This document shows, in pieces, positions 8,776 through 16,133 of a stretch of 64,000 bases of DNA. The DNA lies in assembly GCA_910578365.1 (NCBI GenBank), contig CAJTRC010000001.1, forward strand, positions 1-64,000, read 5' to 3'. The translations under genes and the position numbers were made by a program. The notes under the pieces are model-generated. The model saw nothing but the letters and a program-made list of their open reading frames with translations, did not search any database and was not told the DNA's origin. Positions within the stretch are counted from its first letter, which is position 1. Every line of letters starts with the position of its first letter. Origin of the DNA: an uncultured Muribaculaceae bacterium. Its GTDB lineage: Bacteria; Bacteroidota; Bacteroidia; Bacteroidales; Muribaculaceae.

Positions 8776-8802
8776 CAACCGGGTTGCACTATGTCTGCAA
8801 CC
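8774..8802. promoter_or_regulatory. TGCAACC half-sites around the ftsE transcript start
   Basis: TGCAACC at 8774-8780 and its inverted copy at 8782-8788 form a palindrome with a 1-bp centre. A third direct copy sits at 8796-8802. The palindrome covers the expected transcript start, a typical operator position. Confidence 0.4.
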
Positions 8803-8833
8803 ATATTATTCAATCCGAAGAATACTGCTTTTT

Positions 8834-9547
8834 ATGTCTGTCATTATACAATATAAAAATGTCGATATAGCACGCAAAGAACTTGTGGTGCTCAAGCATG
8901 TCGACTTCAAAATCGAACCTGGCGAATTTGTATATCTCATAGGGCGTGTGGGCAGTGGCAAAAGCTCGCTGCTTAAAACCATGTATGCCGAGGTGCCGGT
9001 GGCCGCAGGCGATGCCCGCGTTCTTGACTTCGACTTATCATCAATCCGCCGTAAGGATATACCCATGCTGCGACGCCGTATAGGTATTGTATTTCAGGAT
9101 TTTCAGTTGCTTACCGACCGCAATGTGTTTGCAAACCTCGAATTTGTACTCGACGCCACAGGCTGGCGCAACAAAGCCGATAAGGAACAGCGTATCGAAG
9201 AGGTGTTGCGCGAGGTGGGCATGACCAACAAGTCGTACAAGATGCCACACGAACTATCCGGCGGCGAGCAGCAGCGTATTGTCATAGCGCGAGCACTGCT
9301 GAACAAACCCGAGCTGATTCTTGCCGACGAACCTACCGGCAACCTCGACCCCGAAACAGGCCGCCAGATTATAAACAGCCTATATGACATAGCAGCTTCG
9401 GGCACCGCTGTAGTGGTGGCCACTCACAACCTGTCGATGCTTGACCGCTTTCCGGGACGTGTGCTGCGCTGTGCCGACAAACAACTGATTGACGAAGGCA
9501 CGCCCACTATCGAAACACTCTCCGAAGAGTTCGTAATTGACGAATAA
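8834..9547 (+). CDS. ftsE: Cell-division ABC transporter ATP-binding protein FtsE
   Basis: The 237-residue ATPase shows Walker A (GRVGSGKSS, residues 37-45), a Q-loop (VFQDFQLL), signature LSGGEQQR near 141, Walker B (LILADEPTG) near 160 and the switch His (ATHN). Overall sequence fits FtsE, which with FtsX controls peptidoglycan hydrolysis at the septum. No ftsX lies beside it. The nearby LolC/E-type permease is 11 kb away and on the other strand. It has its own promoter and leads, 23 bp ahead, into the polyferredoxin gene, an unusual pairing for a division protein. A related MacB/LolD-type role cannot be excluded. Confidence 0.82.
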   Translation: MSVIIQYKNVDIARKELVVLKHVDFKIEPGEFVYLIGRVGSGKSSLLKTMYAEVPVAAGDARVLDFDLSSIRRKDIPMLRRRIGIVFQDFQLLTDRNVFANLEFVLDATGWRNKADKEQRIEEVLREVGMTNKSYKMPHELSGGEQQRIVIARALLNKPELILADEPTGNLDPETGRQIINSLYDIAASGTAVVVATHNLSMLDRFPGRVLRCADKQLIDEGTPTIETLSEEFVIDE

Positions 9548-9570
9548 TCACCGAACACATCACATAAAAT

Positions 9571-11109
9571 ATGCTAAAGAAAACCAGAATAGCCGCAGGC
9601 TGTCTAAGCCTGCTTGCTGTGACTCTCCTTTTTCTTGATCTCAGCGACATTGCGCGGCATTACTGGGGCTGGATGGCAAAGATACAGTTCATACCGGCGT
9701 TGCTGTCAATGAACATTCTGGCCATTTTGTTCCTCATAGCCCTTACACTGCTGCTTGGTAGGGTGTACTGCTCGGTGATATGCCCGCTGGGCATATATCA
9801 GGATGTGATTATACGGCTGCGCTCATGGTTCGGAGTGCCGCGCAAGAAGCAGAAAAACCGCTTTGGCTTCACTCCCGCATGGCGCCGTGTCCGGCTGACT
9901 GTACTGACATGTTTTGCCGTGCTGCTTATCCTCGGCCTTATTACCGCCACGGCGGCTGCTTTCGCCGGACTCCTCGAGCCATACAGCGCCTACGGACGCA
10001 TAGCTTCGCAGATTTTCGCTCCGGGCTACGACTGGCTCAACAACTGTCTGGCAGGCTGGTCGGCAGCTGAAGGCAACTACATGTTTACGCCTGTGAGTAT
10101 CATCATAACGGTGCCTGTGCTTGTTGTGGCTGTAATAACTCTGGCAGTAGTTACAGCAATGGCATGGCGCGGAGGCCGCGATTACTGCAATATAATCTGT
10201 CCTGTGGGCACAATACTCGGCTATATGTCGAAATACGCGCTTATGCGCCCCATGATAGATACTTCGCGCTGCAACGGCTGCCGCAAATGTGAGCGCAACT
10301 GCAAGGCCCGTTGCATCAACGGCAAGGAACACAAAATCGACCATACGCGCTGTGTGGCCTGTATGGACTGTATCGACAACTGTTCGACAGGAGCCATACG
10401 CTACACCTGGCGACGCGGCCGTTCGCTGGCCGGCGCTCGTCCGGCCGCCGGCAAAGTAGATGGCGCCGGACGCCGGGCTTTTCTGCTCACAGGCGGTATG
10501 GTGGCCGGAGCCATGGCTGTAAAGGCCTCGACCGAAGGCGACGGCGCACTTGCTGCGATACGTCAGAAGAAAGCGCCGCTGCGCAAAACACCTATAGTAC
10601 CGCCCGGCTCCAAAGGCCTGCTGCACCTCGGCCGTCATTGTACTGCCTGCCAACTGTGTGTGCGCGCTTGCCCCGAAGGTGTGCTGAGGCCGTCGACCGG
10701 GCTCGACACTTTCATGCAGCCGCGCCTGGAGTTTACCGATGCTTATTGCCGTCCTGAGTGTACAGCGTGCTCGCAGGTGTGTCCCGCCGGTGCAATCCTT
10801 CCGCTTGACACCGCACTGAAGTCCTCCACCAAGATTGGCCGTGCGGTTGTGGACCTCGACCTTTGCATATCGGCCAACGGACAGTTCTGCGGCAACTGCA
10901 GCCGCCAGTGTCCTTCAGGCGCCATCAGCATGGTGCCCGCCGACCCGGAGCGGCCCGAACGCAAACTTATGCCCGTGGTGAACGATGAACTGTGTATCGG
11001 CTGCGGAGCATGCGAATACAACTGTCCGGTGGGTACAGCAGAAATCATCAAATCATCCGACCACTCGGCCATACACGTCGAGGGTATAGAAATACATCGT
11101 GAACTCTGA
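9571..11109 (+). CDS. Membrane polyferredoxin, NapH-like module fused to a NapG-like module
   Basis: The 512-residue protein begins with four membrane helices bearing two NapH-type motifs, YCSVICP near residue 65 and YCNIICP near 204. Two ferredoxin motifs follow (CNGCRKC near 233, CVACMDC near 260), predicted cytoplasmic. At about residue 300 comes GRRAFLLTGG and a hydrophobic stretch resembling a Tat signal or a fifth helix. The C-terminal part then resembles NapG, with cluster motifs near residues 356 (CTACQLC), 393, 430-446 and 475 (CIGCGAC). In nitrate reductase systems NapH and NapG are separate and pass quinol electrons to the periplasm. Fusion would give a continuous iron-sulfur path across the membrane. 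No napA lies nearby. Confidence 0.8.
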   Translation: MLKKTRIAAGCLSLLAVTLLFLDLSDIARHYWGWMAKIQFIPALLSMNILAILFLIALTLLLGRVYCSVICPLGIYQDVIIRLRSWFGVPRKKQKNRFGFTPAWRRVRLTVLTCFAVLLILGLITATAAAFAGLLEPYSAYGRIASQIFAPGYDWLNNCLAGWSAAEGNYMFTPVSIIITVPVLVVAVITLAVVTAMAWRGGRDYCNIICPVGTILGYMSKYALMRPMIDTSRCNGCRKCERNCKARCINGKEHKIDHTRCVACMDCIDNCSTGAIRYTWRRGRSLAGARPAAGKVDGAGRRAFLLTGGMVAGAMAVKASTEGDGALAAIRQKKAPLRKTPIVPPGSKGLLHLGRHCTACQLCVRACPEGVLRPSTGLDTFMQPRLEFTDAYCRPECTACSQVCPAGAILPLDTALKSSTKIGRAVVDLDLCISANGQFCGNCSRQCPSGAISMVPADPERPERKLMPVVNDELCIGCGACEYNCPVGTAEIIKSSDHSAIHVEGIEIHREL

Positions 11110-11111
11110 TT

Positions 11112-12533
11112 ATGAGCAAGCTCAGTAATAACGACAACAACGGCCTCTCGCGTCGCAGTTTCTTGAAATACATGGATATAGTCGCTGCGGCCGGCGCTCT
11201 CGGAGCCTGCTCGGCAGGTAATTCCGAAAATACCCCGGCCCGGCCGCGTGCCCAAGGCGAAATGACCTACCGGACCAACCACAACACCGGCGACAAAGTG
11301 TCGATTCTCGGCTACGGCTGCATGCGACTGCCGACTACTGCCAATGATAGTGCGCGCGACTCGGAAAGCGTCATCGACCAGGAGGCCGTGAACCGATCGG
11401 TCGACTACGCCATGGCTCACGGCGTGAATTATTACGATACTTCGCCAATGTACTGCAAACGTCAGTCCGAGCGGGCTATGGGTGTCGCTCTTAGCCGACA
11501 CCCGCGTGACTCATACTTCCTAGCTACCAAACTGTCGAACTTCGACCCCGCATTCTGGCCGCGCGAAAAATCGATTGAGATGTTCAATCAGTCGCTCGAA
11601 AACCTGCAGACCGATTATATCGACTACATGCTCCTTCATGCCATTGGCGGACGGAGCGAGGACCTCGACCCTATGCAGACCTATCGTGCCCGGTTCGAAG
11701 ATAATGGAATACTCGACTTCCTGAAAGAACGCAGAGCCGACGGCACAGTACGCAATCTCGGTTTCTCGTACCACGGCGATATAAGCGTCTTCGACTACCT
11801 TATGCGCCTGATGGACGAAGGCAAGACTCACTGGGATTTCGTGCAGATTCAGCTCAATTATGTCGACTGGGACGACAAGTCGAACTTACGCCGGGGAATG
11901 CCCGAAGCCGAATATCTTTACCGGGAACTCGCCGCACGTAATATTCCGGTAGTGATTATGGAACCGCTGCTGGGCGGACGTCTGGCAAAAGTGCCCAAAA
12001 ATGTCGAGGCAAAAATGAAACAGCGTCGCCCGGACGATTCAATCGCTTCGTGGGCTTTCCGCTATGCCGGTACATTCCCCGAAGTCCTGACTGTGCTTTC
12101 TGGCATGATGTACATGGAGCATCTGCAGGATAATCTTGCCACATATTCGCCTCTCAATCCGTTGAACGATGACGAACGGACCTTCCTGCACCTGGCGGCT
12201 CTCGATATTCTGCAGAACGCCACTGTGCCATGTACCGACTGCCGCTACTGTCTGCCATGTCCGTATGGCCTGGATATACCGGGCATATTCCGCCACTACA
12301 ACAAATGCATTAACGACGACAACGCTCCGCGCGATGTGAACGACCCGCGATATGCCGAGGCTCGCCGTGCCTATCTTGTGGGGTACGACCGCGAGGTGCC
12401 TCGTCTGCGTCAGGCCAACCGCTGCGTACAGTGCCGGGCTTGTGAGCATAAGTGCCCGCAGCAGTTGCCTATTGTGGAGCATCTTGCCAATATCAGCCAC
12501 TATACCGAGCAGCTCCGGCAAGGTAAGGCATAG
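11112..12533 (+). CDS. Tat-exported aldo/keto reductase with C-terminal ferredoxin motifs
   Basis: The 473-residue protein opens with a twin-arginine signal (SRRSFLK, residues 14-20) followed by a possible lipobox (GACS near 33), so it should be exported folded and perhaps lipid-anchored. The aldo/keto reductase barrel keeps the catalytic set: Asp and Tyr in DTSPMY near 109-114, Lys in ATKLS near 139, and His in LLHA near 176. The end carries CTDCRYCLPCP near 374 and CVQCRACEHKCP near 438, a 4Fe-4S pattern known in some members of this family. It starts 2 bp after the polyferredoxin stop, so the two are surely co-transcribed and probably exchange electrons. The carbonyl substrate is unknown. 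Confidence 0.87.
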   Translation: MSKLSNNDNNGLSRRSFLKYMDIVAAAGALGACSAGNSENTPARPRAQGEMTYRTNHNTGDKVSILGYGCMRLPTTANDSARDSESVIDQEAVNRSVDYAMAHGVNYYDTSPMYCKRQSERAMGVALSRHPRDSYFLATKLSNFDPAFWPREKSIEMFNQSLENLQTDYIDYMLLHAIGGRSEDLDPMQTYRARFEDNGILDFLKERRADGTVRNLGFSYHGDISVFDYLMRLMDEGKTHWDFVQIQLNYVDWDDKSNLRRGMPEAEYLYRELAARNIPVVIMEPLLGGRLAKVPKNVEAKMKQRRPDDSIASWAFRYAGTFPEVLTVLSGMMYMEHLQDNLATYSPLNPLNDDERTFLHLAALDILQNATVPCTDCRYCLPCPYGLDIPGIFRHYNKCINDDNAPRDVNDPRYAEARRAYLVGYDREVPRLRQANRCVQCRACEHKCPQQLPIVEHLANISHYTEQLRQGKA

Positions 12534-12606
12534 CAGGACCTGTCAGGAAGCGCATTTAGGCCGGTAGAACTGAAATAAACTCACACAGAGAACCATATAA
12601 AATAAC

Positions 12607-12643
12607 AGCACCCCGAAAGTTTTTGTATTACTTTCGGGGTGCT
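12607..12643. terminator. Bidirectional intrinsic terminator after the ferredoxin/aldo-keto reductase operon
   Basis: A perfect 14-bp stem (12607-12620 with 12630-12643) lies between convergent genes. A/T-rich flanks on both sides suit termination in either direction. Confidence 0.85.
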
Positions 12644-12690
12644 ATTAAAATATTGTGGAACGGGACGGGGGCTTGGTTTTTAACCGTAGT

Positions 12691-14160
12691 TTAAGCCTTG
12701 GGCAGACTATAATGAAATTCAAGGCCACCGCCCTTGCGGTTGCGGACCTCGATTTTGCCTCCGTGTGCAACTATGGTGCTTTGCACTATAGGCAGCCCCA
12801 GACCTGTACCTCCGGCTTTGCGCGAGCGTCCGCTGTCGATGCGGTAGAAACGGTCGAACAGATGGGGCAGATGCTCCTCGCCTACGCCTATGCCGTTGTC
12901 GAAGAAAACAAAGTAATAGAAATCTTCGTCCTCGCCGAGTAGATTTACGCCACATTCGGTGCCCTTGCAATATGCCGATGCGTTTTTAACAAGATTTATC
13001 AGCATGCCTGACAGCAGGTTGTAATTGCCCACTACCATGCAGTCGAGCGGCACGTCGTACACAAATTCCAAATTGCCTGCGGCTCCGGACTCCTCGACAT
13101 CGTTTGATATGTTATAGACCACATCGTGGTAATCGAGTTCTTCGGTGCTTATCATTCCGGTACCTTCTTCGAGTCGCGTGATGGCGCTGACATCGGTAAT
13201 AAGATTAACCAGACGGTTGACATGCTCACGGGCCTTGAGCTGGAAGTGTGTCCGCGATGCCGGGTCCATATCCGGATTCTCGATTATGGTGTCGAGGTAG
13301 CCTTTGATTACGCCGATAGGTGTCTTCAGCTCATGGTTTATATTGTTGGTGAGCTGGCGTTTCATGCGGGCTTTCTCTTCCATGGCATGAAGGGCCACTT
13401 TGTGTTCTCGTTTGAGTTTAAGTACAGTCTTCGACCGCTCGTTGTACATGTGGATAATCTGTCGCGATATTTCGCCGAGTTCATCGTGCGGATAATCCAT
13501 GTTTGGAATGAAGTTGGGGTCGGTGGCTGCGCGTTCGGCAAAGAGGCGCAGAATCTTGATGTTGCGTCCGAAATAGCGCGACATATAGTAAGCTCCGACA
13601 GTCATGGCTATAGCAAGGCCGAATACCACAAACCAGATGCTTTTGTTAGGCAGAGTGGCCTTGGATATATCTTCGTCGGCAGGCAGCACGGTGTAGATTT
13701 TGAGTTCGTGACCGCGGATAGTATCTACCGGAGCCTGAAAGTAGAAGCTGCCTTCTTTGAGCAGTTCGGTCGAATTCACGTCGAAGTCCGGGGTATTGGT
13801 ATAGCCCGAGCCACGGGCAGTTTCTTCGTCGCTCAGCAGCACCACATCGCCTATGCTCTGTATCAGTCGGCCGTCTTCGTACACCGATACCCGCAGCTTG
13901 TCGAATGTACTGTTGGTACGGTCGTTGTTCATAAAGTAGTTGCCTATGAACTCAATGAACGGTCTGATGTCGGTGTTGCGTTCATAGGCATACTTTATGC
14001 GGTCGCTGATAACGTTCAGCTGATTGTCGATGAGCATCTTGCGATACTCTTTTTCGTTTGAATACTGCCAATACGACATACCGAAGATGAGGGCCCATAT
14101 GGCCACCACCATCAGTATGAACATTTGCCACTGGTAGCTAATACGCCTCCTTAAATCCAT
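12691..14160 (-). CDS. Membrane sensor histidine kinase
   Basis: The 489-residue protein has two membrane helices (about residues 12-30 and 173-193) enclosing a periplasmic sensor of about 140 residues with no recognised fold. A HAMP-like linker, the HisKA box NHELKTP (His near 274) and a HATPase domain follow, with NLVKNA near 391, FDNGIG, and GTGLGLPIV near 455. It is an autokinase that should phosphorylate the response regulator encoded directly upstream, whose stop it overlaps by 23 bp. The signal is unknown. It is not the RprX-type pair by comparison with what I recall of RprY. Confidence 0.92.
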   Translation of the reverse strand: MDLRRRISYQWQMFILMVVAIWALIFGMSYWQYSNEKEYRKMLIDNQLNVISDRIKYAYERNTDIRPFIEFIGNYFMNNDRTNSTFDKLRVSVYEDGRLIQSIGDVVLLSDEETARGSGYTNTPDFDVNSTELLKEGSFYFQAPVDTIRGHELKIYTVLPADEDISKATLPNKSIWFVVFGLAIAMTVGAYYMSRYFGRNIKILRLFAERAATDPNFIPNMDYPHDELGEISRQIIHMYNERSKTVLKLKREHKVALHAMEEKARMKRQLTNNINHELKTPIGVIKGYLDTIIENPDMDPASRTHFQLKAREHVNRLVNLITDVSAITRLEEGTGMISTEELDYHDVVYNISNDVEESGAAGNLEFVYDVPLDCMVVGNYNLLSGMLINLVKNASAYCKGTECGVNLLGEDEDFYYFVFFDNGIGVGEEHLPHLFDRFYRIDSGRSRKAGGTGLGLPIVQSTIVAHGGKIEVRNRKGGGLEFHYSLPKA

Positions 14161-14848
14161 AGCCGAAGCCTTGGCGTGTGACTATATTGTTGCCGTATTC
14201 GCCCAGCTTCTTGCGGAGTCTGGTTATGTTGGTATCTATGGTGCGGTGTGTTACCACCACATCCTCACCCCATACTTTCGATATGATTTCTTCGCGCGAG
14301 TAAATGCGGTTGCGGTGGGTGAGGAAGAAGAGTATCATGTCGAATTCGGTGCGTGTGAGCTGTACCTGGCTGCCTTGCAGATAGCAGACTTTTTCGTTCC
14401 GGTCTACCCGCAGTTCGCGGAATCTGATATCGGGCTCGTAAATGCTCTGCGACACGTTGTACGCTATCTGCTGGGCCGATTTGGTCCGGCGAAGCACCGC
14501 ACGTACGCGGGCAAGGACCTCGCCGATTACAAACGGTTTGGTCACATAGTCATCGGCTCCGATGTTCAGACCCATCACCTTGTCGTCTTCGCCGGTGAGT
14601 GCCGAGCAGAAAATCACAGGAGTGTTTTCGGTTTTCTGATTATTGCGTATCCGTTTGGCAAAGTCGAATCCGCTGAGCTGATCCATCATTATGTCGACCA
14701 TGAACAGAGAGTAGCTCGAAAGGTCCATTTCAAGTGCCTCTTCGGCACTATAGGCGCAGTCTACTTCATAGCCTTCTTTTTCAAGGTTGAACTTGAGAAT
14801 TTCGCACAGAGCTTCTTCGTCGTCGATTACTAATATCTTTATTCTCAT
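14138..14848 (-). CDS. OmpR/PhoB-family response regulator
   Basis: The 236-residue protein has a receiver domain with acidic pocket DDEE, phosphoacceptor Asp in VDIMMD near residue 50, and Lys in TKPF near 105. A winged-helix DNA-binding domain follows (LTRTEFDMI, RTIDTNITRLRKKLG). It is the output partner of the histidine kinase whose gene begins inside its 3' end. No obvious -7 box is visible just upstream. It has no recognised target sites in the window. Confidence 0.93.
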   Translation of the reverse strand: MRIKILVIDDEEALCEILKFNLEKEGYEVDCAYSAEEALEMDLSSYSLFMVDIMMDQLSGFDFAKRIRNNQKTENTPVIFCSALTGEDDKVMGLNIGADDYVTKPFVIGEVLARVRAVLRRTKSAQQIAYNVSQSIYEPDIRFRELRVDRNEKVCYLQGSQVQLTRTEFDMILFFLTHRNRIYSREEIISKVWGEDVVVTHRTIDTNITRLRKKLGEYGNNIVTRQGFGYGFKEAY

Positions 14849-15006
14849 TTTAAAATGTGATAATGCTGTTTTAAATGCTGCATGAAGCGCTTATATTTAC
14901 GACCATAAAATTAGGAAAAATAATAGAAAAACTGTGTTAAAATCAGTTAAACCCTGCCATGCTGTGAACCAATTGTAACTTGGCCGTGTTTGAATATCGT
15001 AAATAG

Positions 15007-15088
15007 ATTATTTGCACTGTGTTTTTTCATGGTAATAGATTTAAGGTTAAAAGATTTACGGCTGTCGGGAGACAGCCGTTTCTTTTTT
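15007..15088 (+). ncRNA. Candidate small RNA with its own terminator, divergent from the two-component genes
   Basis: An imperfect -7-like element (ATTATTTG, 15007-15014) is followed by a compact A/T-rich stretch without a credible ORF. A clean hairpin (15058-15066 with 15071-15079, loop GGGA) and a T-rich tail end it. The predicted transcript is about 65-70 nt. The rest of 14849-15148 holds the DUF5606 terminator and no gene. Confidence 0.4.
15058..15088 (+). terminator. Intrinsic terminator of the candidate small RNA
   Basis: A 9-bp perfect stem with a 4-nt loop is followed by a T-rich tail on the plus strand. No plus-strand gene precedes it for over 2 kb, which is the main reason to suspect a small RNA. 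Confidence 0.75.
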
Positions 15089-15101
15089 GCCCGTACTTAA
15101 A

Positions 15102-15133
15102 CAAAAGAGAGAACGGCCTCAGGCCATTCTCTC
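15102..15133 (-). terminator. Intrinsic terminator of the DUF5606 gene
   Basis: GAGAGAA at 15107-15113 pairs with 15127-15133, with an inner GGCC/GGCC stem. On the minus strand it is followed by TTTTG, 16 bp after the stop codon. Confidence 0.75.
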
Positions 15134-15148
15134 GCTGTTGTAAAAGTT

Positions 15149-15583
15149 TTATTCCTGTTCGGGTTCTTCTGTCGGTTTTTCCGCACTTTCAAGTTCCTGA
15201 GCGAATTTGGTAAAGCCTGCGGCAAGCAGAATATTGTACCAGCTGAAGAGTTTACGGATATCGTTGTTGTACACACGTTCGCTGTCGAACTCGGGCAGGA
15301 TTTTTCCGAAGTACTCGCGCATTTCGGCGTCGTTAGCAAAACTCTTGACATCCACAGCCTTGCCTTCGGTGAATGCGAACACTTTATCGAGTACATCGCC
15401 CAGGGGCATATCGTCGTCGGTGGTATAGATTGCGATATCGCCGAGCGACATCACCTTGTCACGTGCATATGCCGGAACGCGTTTGCCATCGGCCAGCGAT
15501 TCTACTATGAGCATGTTTTTGCCCTGGCTTACAAGGCTATATAACCCGGGCTTGCCGGCGATTGAAACTACTTTTCTGAGCAT
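15149..15583 (-). CDS. DUF5606 family protein
   Basis: I choose the start at 15583 (MLRKVVSIAGKPGLY). The longer frame to 15643 would run back through the promoter. The resulting 144-residue cytoplasmic protein has the family's opening, SIAGKPGLYSLVSQGKNMLIVE, seen in Bacteroidetes proteins of about this size, and an acidic tail rich in Glu and Pro. The function of the family is unknown. It has a strong promoter of its own and a terminator, so it is probably a single-gene unit. Confidence 0.85.
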   Translation of the reverse strand: MLRKVVSIAGKPGLYSLVSQGKNMLIVESLADGKRVPAYARDKVMSLGDIAIYTTDDDMPLGDVLDKVFAFTEGKAVDVKSFANDAEMREYFGKILPEFDSERVYNNDIRKLFSWYNILLAAGFTKFAQELESAEKPTEEPEQE

Positions 15584-15612
15584 TTCTGATTTATTTATTA
15601 TGGTTACTGCTG

Positions 15613-15644
15613 CAAATTTACATTTTTTTTGCGAGATACGCAAA
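15613..15644 (-). promoter_or_regulatory. Promoter of the DUF5606 gene
   Basis: TTTG (plus-strand bases 15641-15644), a spacer of exactly 20 nt and TAAATTTG (15613-15620) make a near-ideal Bacteroidetes promoter. The spacer contains a run of eight A/T bases. The -33 element abuts the end of nrdG. Confidence 0.8.
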
Positions 15645-16133
15645 TCATTGATGCAGCTCTATGATACGTTGGTTGGAGCTGCCGCGGAAGCGTAGCGAGG
15701 GGTCGCGCAGGGCTTCGATGTACGGGCCGTCGACCAGAACATCGATATATTCAAGCAACTGAGAGTAGGGCGCGCGGTGGCGTATCTCGTCATACACAAA
15801 GCCGGTGTAGCACCATATGCTTTTGCCCATGGCTTTTATGGCGCGTGCCAGCGGCACCAGACGTTCGGCCTGGTACATGGGGTCGCCGCCGCTGAAGGTA
15901 ACATCGAAATCGTTGTCGGCTATATGTCGCAGAAGCTCGTCGGCTGCTATGTCTTCTCCGGCATCGAAGGGCCAGGTGTGCGGGTTGTGGCATCCCGGGC
16001 AGCGGTGGTCGCAGCCGGCGAAGTAAATCGATGTCCGCAGGCCCGGGCCGTCGACAGCTGTGCCGTCAACGATACCGGCCACACGCAAGGTGTGGCCGGT
16101 ATCGTCTTGCAGGTTTGGGATGCTGTTATTCAT
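15645..16133 (-). CDS. nrdG: Anaerobic ribonucleotide reductase activating protein NrdG
   Basis: A start at 16133 (MNNSIPN) gives 162 residues, matching the family. The longer frame adds 12 residues read inside nrdD. The radical-SAM motif CDHRCPGC near residue 41 is the CxxxCxxC type that binds the 4Fe-4S cluster, and TFSGGDP follows near 80. It uses S-adenosylmethionine to create the glycyl radical on NrdD. Its ATG overlaps the last 8 bp of nrdD, so the two are translated together. Confidence 0.93.
   Translation of the reverse strand: MNNSIPNLQDDTGHTLRVAGIVDGTAVDGPGLRTSIYFAGCDHRCPGCHNPHTWPFDAGEDIAADELLRHIADNDFDVTFSGGDPMYQAERLVPLARAIKAMGKSIWCYTGFVYDEIRHRAPYSQLLEYIDVLVDGPYIEALRDPSLRFRGSSNQRIIELHQ

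Noticed and set aside
9823..10653. 276-residue open frame antisense to the polyferredoxin
   Set aside because: The plus-strand frame has multiple cluster motifs; the antisense product is rich in Ala, His, Cys and Ser without family motifs.
14138..14848. Assignment of the two-component pair as RprX/RprY
   Set aside because: The regulator's receiver and DNA-binding motifs do not resemble the RprY sequence I recall, so no gene symbols were given.
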